From AA29 sp041481445 (GTDB lineage: Bacteria; Acidobacteriota; Vicinamibacteria; Fen-336): a DNA stretch of 64,000 bases. The stretch covers positions 19,899 through 83,898 of the forward strand of contig JBGPBV010000006.1 in assembly GCA_041481445.1 (NCBI GenBank), written 5' to 3'. Numbering within the stretch: the stretch's first letter is position 1; each line of letters begins with the position of its first letter. Shown in pieces: positions 55,398 through 62,745 of this stretch. Position numbers and translations under genes: made by a program. The notes under the pieces were generated by a model. That model worked only from the letters and a program-made list of their open reading frames with translations, did no database searches and had not been told where the DNA came from.

Positions 55398-56251
55398 GGA
55401 CCCGACTCGTCTCGACGCTGGTCGCCGTGGCCCTGGCCGCCGCCGTCCGTCCCGCGCCCGCCGAAGTACGGACGGGGACCTTCCACTCCGCGGCCCTGGA
55501 CAAGGACGTCGGCTATGCCGTGCAGCTCCCGCCCTCCTACGCCTCCGGCTCGAAGCCCTACCCCGTCGTCTATGCGCTGCACGGACTCTTCGAGAGCTCC
55601 CAGTTCTGGGAGCGGCGCGGGCTGGCCCCGATCCTCGACGGCCTGTGGGCCCAGAAGACGGTGCCCGAGTTCGTGCTGATCACGGTGGACGCGGGCAACT
55701 CCTTCTTCGTCAACTCCCCGCTGGGACGCTACGAGGACCTCGTCACCCAGGACACGATCGCCTTCGTGGAATCCAGCTTCCGCGTCCGCAAGGAGCGCTC
55801 GGGCCGCGCCCTCTTCGGGGTCTCGATGGGCGGGTACGCCGCGCTCCGCATCGCGCTCAGCCATCCCGACCTCTACGCGGCGGTGGCCACCCACAGCGCG
55901 ATGCTGCTCGCCGCTCCGCCGCGGCCGGGACAGGGCGCCGATCCCTATCAGCTCGCCGCCTTCGCCCGCGTGTTCGGAGAGCCGCCGGACATGACGCTGT
56001 GGCGCGAGAACGACCCCTTGGCCTGGGCCGACCGCGCCGACGCGCGGGCCGTGCCCGCCCTGTCCTTCGACTGCGGCGATCACGACCGTTACGGGCTCGG
56101 CAAGGGCCACGAGGAGATGCACCGGAGGCTGGCCGCGCGCGGGATCGCCCACGAGTTCAGCCTCAAGCCCGGCGATCACGGCTACGAGTATGTCCGGGCC
56201 GTGCTGCCGGCGAGCCTGGAATTCCTCTCGAAGCGGCTCGTCGGCAAGTAA
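55394..56251 (+). CDS. Secreted alpha/beta-hydrolase esterase
   Basis: 285 residues from GTG 55394. A signal peptide (about 1-23, LVSTLVAVALAAAVRPAPAE) precedes an esterase-D/antigen-85-like hydrolase: YPVVYALHGLFESSQFW oxyanion region, nucleophile Ser in ALFGVSMGGYAAL, Asp in SFDCGDHDRYG and His in KPGDHGYEYV. Likely cleaves an ester in the periplasm or outside. The GTGA overlap with the glycosylase gene points to a shared transcript, though the functions look unrelated. Confidence 0.85.
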   Translation: MRTRLVSTLVAVALAAAVRPAPAEVRTGTFHSAALDKDVGYAVQLPPSYASGSKPYPVVYALHGLFESSQFWERRGLAPILDGLWAQKTVPEFVLITVDAGNSFFVNSPLGRYEDLVTQDTIAFVESSFRVRKERSGRALFGVSMGGYAALRIALSHPDLYAAVATHSAMLLAAPPRPGQGADPYQLAAFARVFGEPPDMTLWRENDPLAWADRADARAVPALSFDCGDHDRYGLGKGHEEMHRRLAARGIAHEFSLKPGDHGYEYVRAVLPASLEFLSKRLVGK

Positions 56252-56275
56252 CTGGAGGCACCACAGGCCCGCGCC

Positions 56276-57025
56276 ATGACCGCCGAGGTCTTGATCGACC
56301 GGATCGCACCCACGCGGAGGCCAGCCGGCCGCGCGGTCATGCGCCAGCGCTGGGCGCGGCTGGGTTTCCTTCATTGGCCCCTCCCGCCGGACGACGTACA
56401 GCGCCTCGTGCCGAGCGGGCTCACGGTCGACACCTACCAGGGCCAGGCATGGGTGGGCCTCGTCCCCTTCGTCGTCACCGGGGCCCGGCCGGTCTTCCTT
56501 CCGCCCGTGCCCGGGGTCTCGCGCTTCGACGAGGTCAACGTTCGCACCTACGTGCACGCGGGCGGCCGTGACCCCGGCGTGTGGTTCTTCAGCCTGGACG
56601 CGTCCAGCCGCATCGCCGTCGGCGTCGCGCGGACCCTCTTCAAGCTCGGGTATCGGCTCGCGGACATGCGCGCGGAGGAGCTCGGAGAGAGCCGCGTGCG
56701 CTTCCGCTCCCGCCGGATCGCGCCCGGGCCGCTGCCCGCGACCTGCGCGGTCGAGTACGGGCCGCGGGGGACGGTCGCGCCGGCGGCGCCGGGCACCCTC
56801 GAGCACTTCCTGGCCGAGCGGTACGTCCTCTACGCCACGGACGGCCGCCGGCTCTACCAGGGTCGCGTGCACCACGCGCCGTATCCGCTGCAGCCGGCCA
56901 CGGTCAGCGGGCTCGAGGAGGACCTCGTCGCCGCCGCCGGCCTCGTGCGGCCGAAGGGCGATCCCCTCGTCCACTACGCCTCGCAGGTGGACGTCGAGGT
57001 CTTCCCGCTGCGCTCGCTCGACTGA
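56276..57025 (+). CDS. DUF2071 (YqjF-like) protein
   Basis: 249 residues. The family opening RQRWARLGFLHWPLPPDDVQRL is followed by GLTVDTYQGQAWVGLVPFVV and FDEVNVRTYVHAGGRDPGVWFFSLDA, all diagnostic of DUF2071, an acetoacetate-decarboxylase-like fold of unknown function. No signal peptide. Starts 24 bases after the esterase gene. Confidence 0.9.
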   Translation: MTAEVLIDRIAPTRRPAGRAVMRQRWARLGFLHWPLPPDDVQRLVPSGLTVDTYQGQAWVGLVPFVVTGARPVFLPPVPGVSRFDEVNVRTYVHAGGRDPGVWFFSLDASSRIAVGVARTLFKLGYRLADMRAEELGESRVRFRSRRIAPGPLPATCAVEYGPRGTVAPAAPGTLEHFLAERYVLYATDGRRLYQGRVHHAPYPLQPATVSGLEEDLVAAAGLVRPKGDPLVHYASQVDVEVFPLRSLD

Positions 57026-57065
57026 CGCGCCCACGGGGGGCGCGGCCAACCTGGCTCCGACGTCT

Positions 57066-57240
57066 CTACTGGCCGTCGGCCTCGCCCCTCCCGCGGCCGA
57101 CGACGCCGGCCGCGGCGGCCCCGATGATCGGCGCCAGCCAGAAGAGCCAAGGCTGGCCGAGCGCCCAGCCTCCGACGAAGAGGGCAGGGGCAGTGCTGCC
57201 GCACGACGATGGGGTTGAGACTGGAGCCGAAGCGCCACGT
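57066..57240 (-). pseudogene. 3' remnant of an aquaporin (MIP family) gene
   Basis: On the minus strand a frame ending at TAG 57066 encodes STAPALFVGGWALGQPWLFW and then LAPIIGAAAAGVV, the last helix region of AqpZ-type water channels. Just upstream, in another frame, FGSSLNP matches the second NPA box; between NP and STAPALF there are 13 bases instead of the expected 6, a frameshift of +7. No upstream helices are found, so only about 58 codons remain. The rest of the 282-bp gap 57026-57307 holds nothing else I can support. Confidence 0.6.
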
Positions 57241-57307
57241 CGTCGGCGAAGGACAGCGCGACCGACGGATCGACCGACTTCGCGCTCATGACGATGGGCG
57301 GCGAGCG

Positions 57308-57874
57308 CTACTTCACGTTGTAGCCGCGACCCTCGAGGCAGGCGCCCCAGGACTTCTTGAACGTGTCCTTCGACGCGGCGTCCTGGGTCTGCGCGGCCTG
57401 CTTCGCCTGGGCCTCGGCCTGCTTGCCGGCCTTCTTCTGGGCCCGGCGTCCCTTGGCCGCCCCGGCCACCGCGCCCGCCGCCGCGCCCTCTCCGGCGTCA
57501 AGGTTGCCGTCGTCACGCTGTCGGTCGTCGTCGCCGACCGCGCCGACGGCGGCTCCCTTCGCCGCCCCGCGGGCCGCGCCCTTGACCGCCCCTCCCTTGG
57601 GGGCGTCGGCCGCGGCGGGGGGAGCCGGAGTGGCCGTAGGGTCGATCCCGGTCTGCTGCCGGGCCCAGGTGTAGCACTCGCTCTCGTCCTTGCCCTGCTT
57701 GGCCGCATCCTGGCCCGAGCCGGGATACACGGCGAGGCCCAGCGTGGCCGGCTTCGGTATGGCGCCCGGGGCGGGCGTCGCCGCCGGAGCCTGGGCAAGG
57801 GCCGCGCTCGACCCGAGCCCCACGATGACCATGGACGTCAGGAACAGCGCGACCGTCTTCGTCATGCTCGTCAT
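57308..57874 (-). CDS. Exported Ala/Gly-rich protein with glycine-zipper-like region
   Basis: 188 residues from ATG 57874, seven bases after GGGAGG; ATG 57865 is possible. A signal peptide (about 1-28, KTVALFLTSMVIVGLGSSAA) is followed by a Pro/Ala stretch, YPGSGQDAAKQGKDESECYTWA, a Gly/Ala zipper (GGAVKGAARGAAKGAAVGA, GAAAGAVAGAAKG) and a C-terminal CLEGRGY. Two lone cysteines could pair. This is the plan of outer-membrane-associated glycine-zipper proteins with a CxxxRGY end. Role unknown. Confidence 0.72.
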   Translation of the reverse strand: MTSMTKTVALFLTSMVIVGLGSSAALAQAPAATPAPGAIPKPATLGLAVYPGSGQDAAKQGKDESECYTWARQQTGIDPTATPAPPAAADAPKGGAVKGAARGAAKGAAVGAVGDDDRQRDDGNLDAGEGAAAGAVAGAAKGRRAQKKAGKQAEAQAKQAAQTQDAASKDTFKKSWGACLEGRGYNVK

Positions 57875-57928
57875 CACTCGTCCTCCCAGTGCCTCAGCCG
57901 CGGCGGTACCCGCTGTGGTGTTGGGCGT

Positions 57929-57942
57929 GTTTGCCGGCAAAC
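57929..57942. repeat. 14-bp perfect palindrome GTTTGCCGGCAAAC
   Basis: Lies in the 332-bp non-coding stretch 57875-58206, 55 bases upstream of the glycine-zipper gene, and could be an operator for it. Further right in the same stretch GTAAC (58002-58006) and GTTAC (58016-58020) form short inverted arms. Nothing else is recognisable there. Confidence 0.5.
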
Positions 57943-58170
57943 CGGCCTCCGGGTCCGCCGGGAATACCGCAACACTGGGTCTCAGGAGAGGCCGGGGTCA
58001 AGTAACAACACGTAAGTTACGGTGCGTGGTCCAACGGGCGCACCGGAACCGCGCGGGCGTCTGCGTCGAAATGGTGGTGGGGCTGGAACTTGCGTCCGGG
58101 TCGTTACTTCGCTGCGGTCACGGTCAGACGGGAACCGCCGAACCCGGCGGCGGCCGCAGGACCGCAGGGA

Positions 58171-58200
58171 GGGGTCAGCGCGGACCTGCGCGCCGACCCC
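58171..58200 (-). terminator. Hairpin downstream of the MacAB-like operon
   Basis: GGGGTCAGCGCG (58171-58182) and CGCGCCGACCCC (58189-58200) form a 12-pair stem with one U-G in the leftward transcript, six-base loop, seven bases after the permease stop. There is no U tract. Confidence 0.5.
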
Positions 58201-58206
58201 GGCCGG

Positions 58207-59373
58207 TCACGCCTCCCGCAGCGCCGAGGTGATCGGCAGCCGCGCCGCCCGCACCGCCGGCAGCAGGCCGCCGACGATCCCCATGATCACCGCGAAGGCG
58301 AGGGCCACCCCCACGATGGGCGGGGTGATCCGGAAGGCGAACGCGATCTCGCTGAAGCTCTGGGTCTGCCCGGTGCCCGTCGAGTAGCCGTTCATGGGGA
58401 CGGCGAGCAGGCAGCCGACGGCGCCGCCGAGCAGGGCCAGCGTCACCGACTCCACCACGAACGAGAACAGGATCGAGCGGCGGGAGAACCCGAGCGCGCG
58501 CAGGGTCCCGATCTCGCGGGTGCGCGCGGCCACGATCGCGTACATCGTGTTCATGGCCCCGAACACCGCGCCCACGCCCATGATCAGGGCCACGAAGTTG
58601 GCGAGGATGCGCAGGACCTTGGCCAGGGGGCCGGCCTGGTCGTCGTAGTACTTCTTTTCCGACACCGCCTGGAGCTGCATCTGCGGGTTGGAGCGGATCC
58701 AGCGGTCGAGGGAGGCCACGTCGGTCCCCGGCTTGAGCCGCACGCTCATCGCGTTCGAGCCCCCGCTGCGCCCGAAGTCGGCCGCCATGACCTCGGCGTC
58801 GCCCCAGACCTCGCTCTCGAAGGCGCCCCCCTGCGACGAGAAGGTGCCCACCACCTGCCAGTCGTGCTTCTGGAGCTTCACCTTCGAGCCGATCTCGAGG
58901 CCCTGCACGCGGGCGGCGATCTTGTCGCCCACGATCACCTCGTACAGGCCGGGCGTGAAGTTGCGGCCGTGCAGGATCTGGATCCCGCTACGCACCTCGA
59001 AGGCCCGGGGCGTCACCCCCCGGACGGTGATGTTGGTCGGCTCGCCGTCCTTCTTCGGCTTCATGGTGACGACGACGTCCTCCGGCGAGGCCAGCGGCTG
59101 CCCGTCCGTCCCCCGCGCCACCTCCTCCCGCACGACGATCATGCTGCGCTGGTCGAGGGGGATCCACGAGGTCAGCTCGGAGGCGGAGCCGCGCTGTATG
59201 ACCATGGCGTTGTCGGATCGGCCGGTGGCGCGCAGGGCGATGGCGAAGCCCTCCGACATGGCCATCAGCACCGTGAACACCGCCACCACCAGCGCGATGC
59301 CGGAGACGGCGAGCAGGGTGACCTTCCAGCGGTTGCGGACGTTGCGGACGTTGTACGACAGGGGGAGCGCCAT
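58207..59373 (-). CDS. ABC transporter permease, FtsX/MacB type (second of pair)
   Basis: 388 residues. One N-terminal membrane helix (about 18-40, VTLLAVSGIALVVAVFTVLMA), a MacB periplasmic core (about 45-250), and three C-terminal helices with AMNTMYAIVAARTREIGTLRALGF and LLPAVRAARLPITSALREA. The start ATG shares its A with the stop of the first permease (TGATG). Together with that permease, the ATPase and the fusion protein it should make a MacAB-like mechanotransmission exporter. Substrate unknown. Confidence 0.88.
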   Translation of the reverse strand: MALPLSYNVRNVRNRWKVTLLAVSGIALVVAVFTVLMAMSEGFAIALRATGRSDNAMVIQRGSASELTSWIPLDQRSMIVVREEVARGTDGQPLASPEDVVVTMKPKKDGEPTNITVRGVTPRAFEVRSGIQILHGRNFTPGLYEVIVGDKIAARVQGLEIGSKVKLQKHDWQVVGTFSSQGGAFESEVWGDAEVMAADFGRSGGSNAMSVRLKPGTDVASLDRWIRSNPQMQLQAVSEKKYYDDQAGPLAKVLRILANFVALIMGVGAVFGAMNTMYAIVAARTREIGTLRALGFSRRSILFSFVVESVTLALLGGAVGCLLAVPMNGYSTGTGQTQSFSEIAFAFRITPPIVGVALAFAVIMGIVGGLLPAVRAARLPITSALREA

Positions 59374-60602
59374 CAGACCGTCCTCAGCATGTCGGTGATC
59401 CTCGCCCGGTAGGCGTTCAGGGCGGGCACGAAGCCGGCGCCCAGGCCCAGGGCCAGGGACACGCTGAAGCCGAGGGCGCCGATGAGGGGCTTGAGGTGCA
59501 GCTCGCTCAGGCCGATGCCGGCCAGCATGTCCTTGATGCCGGGGGTGCTGGTGAGGAACCACATCAGGCCCTGGCTGCCGCCGATGCCGAGACCGCCGCC
59601 CAGGGCCCCGAGCAGCACCGCCTCCGTCACGATGAGCCCCATGACCTGGAGGCTGGAGAAGCCGAGGGTCTTCAGGACCGCGATCTCCGTCCGCCGCTCG
59701 CGCACGGCCATGCTCATGGTGTTGGCGGTGACCAGCAGTATCGTGAAGCTCACGGCCAGGCCGATGCTGTTGAGGAGGAAGGCCAGGTTGCCCGCCATCG
59801 AGATGAAGCTGGCGGTGAAGGCCTGCTCGGTCTCGGTGTGCGTCTGGGCGTCGCTGTTCTCGAAGGCGGCGTCGATGGCCTTGCTCACCGCCCCCGCCTG
59901 GGACGCGTCGGCGATCTCGATGTTGTAGGTCCCCGCGGCGAGGGTGCGCCCGGTCGCCTCGTAGAGGTACTTGAAGTGGAACAGCATCAGGTTGCTGTCC
60001 GTGTTCGGGTGCTTGACGGGATCGGTATCGAAGATCGCCTGCACCGTGAACTCGAACGGCCCGTCCTTCTTCCGGTAGGGCGGGATGAAGCTCTCCAGGA
60101 AGAAGTGGTCGCCGATCTTCCAGTTGTACTTGCTCGCGAGCTTGCGCCCGATGACCGCGCCCTTGAGGTCCCCCAGGAAGGCGCGGTACTGGTCGGGCGG
60201 GATCTCGAACTCGGGGTACATCGCGAAGTAGGGCTCCGCCTCCACCGCCATGTTCGGGAAGAACTTGCTCCAGTCCGTGGTGGTGTCGGCGCCCTCGTCG
60301 GCCTTGCCTTCCTTCTTGGCGGGCAGGGAGCCGCCGAACCAGGCGGTGGTGGCCACCCTCTTGACCCCCGGTATGGCGGAGATCCGCGACTGGTAGGACA
60401 GGGGAAGGCTGAACACCAGGCTGACCGCGTTGCGGCTGATGAGCCGGTTCGCGCTCGTGCTGGCCAGCATGTCGTTGATGGAGGCCAGCACCGTCTGCAG
60501 GGTGCAGAACAGGAAGATGCAGACGGACATGGCGATCACGGTGGAGAGCGTGCGGATCCAGTTCCGCCGCAGGTGCTTCAGGACGAAGGGCGCGAACTTC
60601 AT
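59373..60602 (-). CDS. ABC transporter permease, FtsX/MacB type (first of pair)
   Basis: 409 residues from ATG 60602. Starts KFAPFVLKHLRRNWIRTLST, a membrane helix, a periplasmic core of about 215 residues with FFPNMAVEAEPYFAMYPEFE, and the FtsX end (TMSMAVRERRTEIAVLKTLGF). Preceded by a G-rich run as ribosome site. Pairing of two non-identical permeases implies a heterodimer, unlike the homodimeric MacB. Gap to the ATPase gene is 84 bases and contains an inverted repeat. Confidence 0.88.
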   Translation of the reverse strand: MKFAPFVLKHLRRNWIRTLSTVIAMSVCIFLFCTLQTVLASINDMLASTSANRLISRNAVSLVFSLPLSYQSRISAIPGVKRVATTAWFGGSLPAKKEGKADEGADTTTDWSKFFPNMAVEAEPYFAMYPEFEIPPDQYRAFLGDLKGAVIGRKLASKYNWKIGDHFFLESFIPPYRKKDGPFEFTVQAIFDTDPVKHPNTDSNLMLFHFKYLYEATGRTLAAGTYNIEIADASQAGAVSKAIDAAFENSDAQTHTETEQAFTASFISMAGNLAFLLNSIGLAVSFTILLVTANTMSMAVRERRTEIAVLKTLGFSSLQVMGLIVTEAVLLGALGGGLGIGGSQGLMWFLTSTPGIKDMLAGIGLSELHLKPLIGALGFSVSLALGLGAGFVPALNAYRARITDMLRTV

Positions 60603-60622
60603 TATCGACCCCCCCTCCCTAT

Positions 60623-60647
60623 CCCTCCCCCACATCCGGGGGGAGGG
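60623..60647. repeat. Inverted repeat between ATPase and permease genes
   Basis: CCCTCCCCC (60623-60631) and GGGGGAGGG (60639-60647), perfect 9-bp arms with a 7-base loop. It would form a strong hairpin inside the operon transcript and may be a dispersed palindromic element or an mRNA-processing site. Confidence 0.6.
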
Positions 60648-60686
60648 AAAGTGCCGTGGTTGGGTTGGTAGCCGCGCTTCATGGCC

Positions 60687-61409
60687 TCAATCCCTCCTCA
60701 GCACGCCCTTGTCGAGGTGGTGCTGGACGTGCGCGCGCGAGGCCGCGCGCGGGTCGTGGGTCACCATGACGATCGTCTTGTGGAAGTCGCGGTTGAGGCT
60801 CTCCATCAGGTTGAGGATGTCCTCCGCGCTCTTGGCGTCGAGGTCTCCCGTCGGCTCGTCGGCCACGAGCACGCTGGGGTCGCCCACGATGGCCCGCGCG
60901 ATGGCCACCCGCTGCTCCTGCCCGCCGGAGAGCTGGCGGGGGTAGTGGCCGGAGCGGTCGGTGAGGCCGACGATCTTCAGCGCGGTGAGGGCGCGCTCGC
61001 GCCGCTCCCGCTTGGAGAGGCTGGTGAGGAGCAGGGGGAGCTCCACGTTCTCCACCGCCCGCAGGACGGGGATGAGGTTGTAGAACTGGAAGATGAACCC
61101 CACGTGGCGGCTCCGCCAGCGCGCCAGCTCGCTCTCGCTCAGCCGCGCGACGTCGGTGCCGGCCACCACCACCTGCCCGGAGGTGGGCCGGTCGATGCCG
61201 GCGATCAGGTTGAGCAGGGTCGTCTTGCCCGAGCCGGACGGCCCCATCAGGGCCACGAACTCCCCCGCCGGCACCTGCAGGTCCATGCCGTCGAGGACGG
61301 TGATCTCCTGGGCGTCCCGGTGATAGACCTTCCGCACTCCGCGCACGTCGACCATGAGGCCGGCCGGCGACGCCGCCGCCGCCTGGGCGGGCTCCACTTG
61401 TGCATTCAT
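60687..61409 (-). CDS. ABC transporter ATP-binding protein (MacB/LolD class)
   Basis: 240 residues. Walker A GPSGSGKTTLLNLIAG, Q-loop FIFQFYNLIPVL, signature LSGGQEQRVAIARA, Walker B VLVADEPTGDLD and switch His in VMVTHDPRAAS are all intact, so it is an active ATPase by motif. The LolD/MacB class works with FtsX-type permeases, here the two genes downstream. Its ATG overlaps the fusion-protein stop (ATGA). Confidence 0.95.
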   Translation of the reverse strand: MNAQVEPAQAAAASPAGLMVDVRGVRKVYHRDAQEITVLDGMDLQVPAGEFVALMGPSGSGKTTLLNLIAGIDRPTSGQVVVAGTDVARLSESELARWRSRHVGFIFQFYNLIPVLRAVENVELPLLLTSLSKRERRERALTALKIVGLTDRSGHYPRQLSGGQEQRVAIARAIVGDPSVLVADEPTGDLDAKSAEDILNLMESLNRDFHKTIVMVTHDPRAASRAHVQHHLDKGVLRRD

Positions 61410-62635
61410 CCTTTAGTCCTCACTGCGTCCCCGTCCTTGAGCGTGTCCGGAGGACGCACGACGAGGGTCTCCGTCCCCCGGAGGCCCTCCTTGACCACGA
61501 CTTGACCCTGCCTCTCGGGGCCCGCCACCACCCCGCGCTGCCGGGCGCGGCCCTGGACGACCTCGAAGACGACCGGCCGCCCGTCGCGCTGCACGACCGC
61601 AGCCGCCGGCGCGCTGATCACGGCCGCCGGCCCCGGCGAGGCTCCGGCCGCCGCGGCCTTGCGCGGCTCCAGGAACTGCACCTTCGCGCTCATCTCCGGC
61701 CGGAGCTGCGGGTCCTTGTCGAGCAGGGTGACCTTGACTTGTACGGTGGCCTTGGTGCGATCGGCGGTCGGGATGACCTGGCGGAGGACCGCCTTGTAGG
61801 TGCGATCGGGGAAGGCCTCCACCGTCACCTCCGCCGGCTGATCGGGCACCAGGCGCGCCACGTTGGACTCGCTGACGTCCACCTCCGTCTCCAGGGTGTC
61901 GAGGTCGGCCAGGGCCACGATCGCGCCCGAGGAGGTCGAGAGGTTCACGCCGGGAGGGATCGGGGCCACGCTCTCCCCGACCTCGGCCATCTTCTTCACC
62001 ACCACGCCGGTGAAGGGCGCGAGGATCCGGGTGTTGGCCAGCTGCGCTTCCGCGTAGCTCAGGTCGGCGCCCGCCTGGCTGAGGGCGGCCTGGGCGATGC
62101 GCACGCGGCTGTCCGCGGCGTCCAGCGTGTCCTGCGAAACCACCTTCTCGGCGGCCAGCCTCCCCGCCAGCCGCGCCTGGCGCTCGTTCTCGGCCAGGTC
62201 GGCCTCCGCGCGCTCGACGGAAGCGCGGGCCCGCTTCACCTGCGCCTCGTAGTCGCTGCTCTCCAGCCGCGCGATGAGCTCCCCCTCGCGCACGCGGCTG
62301 CCTTCCTCCACGCGCAGCTCGGCCAGCCGGCCCTGGATCTTGGCCGACACCACCGCCTTGCGCCGCGCCACCAGGTACCCGGAGGCGGCCAGCACGGGCG
62401 AGCCGCCGGAGCCGGAGCTCCCGCTGGTCAAGGTGGCGGCGGCCGTCTCCACGGGGACGGCGCGGAGGGCGTCCCGGGCGCGGACGGTGTAGAGCGCGCC
62501 CAGACCCACCAGGAGGGGGACCAGGAGCAACAGCGGCCAGCGCCAGGGGCTCCGGGCGGGGCGCTCGCGGTCGATGCGCAGCGAGGCCAGGTCGCCCTTG
62601 AGATCGGTCACGGCGGATCCTCCGGAGTCGCTCAT
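61406..62635 (-). CDS. HlyD/MacA-type periplasmic membrane-fusion protein
   Basis: 409 residues. One N-terminal membrane anchor (about 33-50, WPLLLLVPLLVGLGALYTV), a lipoyl/barrel-sandwich domain (SAKIQGRLAELRVEEGSRVREGE), a coiled-coil hairpin (about 110-185, ARASVERAEADLAENERQAR), the second lipoyl half (NTRILAPFTGVVVKK), and beta-barrel domains to the end. It links the inner-membrane ABC pump to an outer-membrane channel, whose gene is not in the window. First gene of the export operon. Confidence 0.93.
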   Translation of the reverse strand: MSDSGGSAVTDLKGDLASLRIDRERPARSPWRWPLLLLVPLLVGLGALYTVRARDALRAVPVETAAATLTSGSSGSGGSPVLAASGYLVARRKAVVSAKIQGRLAELRVEEGSRVREGELIARLESSDYEAQVKRARASVERAEADLAENERQARLAGRLAAEKVVSQDTLDAADSRVRIAQAALSQAGADLSYAEAQLANTRILAPFTGVVVKKMAEVGESVAPIPPGVNLSTSSGAIVALADLDTLETEVDVSESNVARLVPDQPAEVTVEAFPDRTYKAVLRQVIPTADRTKATVQVKVTLLDKDPQLRPEMSAKVQFLEPRKAAAAGASPGPAAVISAPAAAVVQRDGRPVVFEVVQGRARQRGVVAGPERQGQVVVKEGLRGTETLVVRPPDTLKDGDAVRTKG

Positions 62636-62745
62636 CTTAATTCAATCGTTCGACGAACGTGACCGCGAGAGGGCCGTCGGTGGGCCCGCCCAGCGGGTTC
62701 CGGCCCAGCAAGATCCATACGGGGGGGAGGGCCGGGAGGTTCCGT

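Noticed and set aside
57209..58015. Plus-strand frame across the glycine-zipper gene, and a nearby short frame ending GGERYFTL at about 57318.
   Set aside because: The minus-strand gene has a signal peptide and ribosome site, whereas the plus frame is low-complexity shadow. The short frame has a stop 60 bases upstream and no family match.
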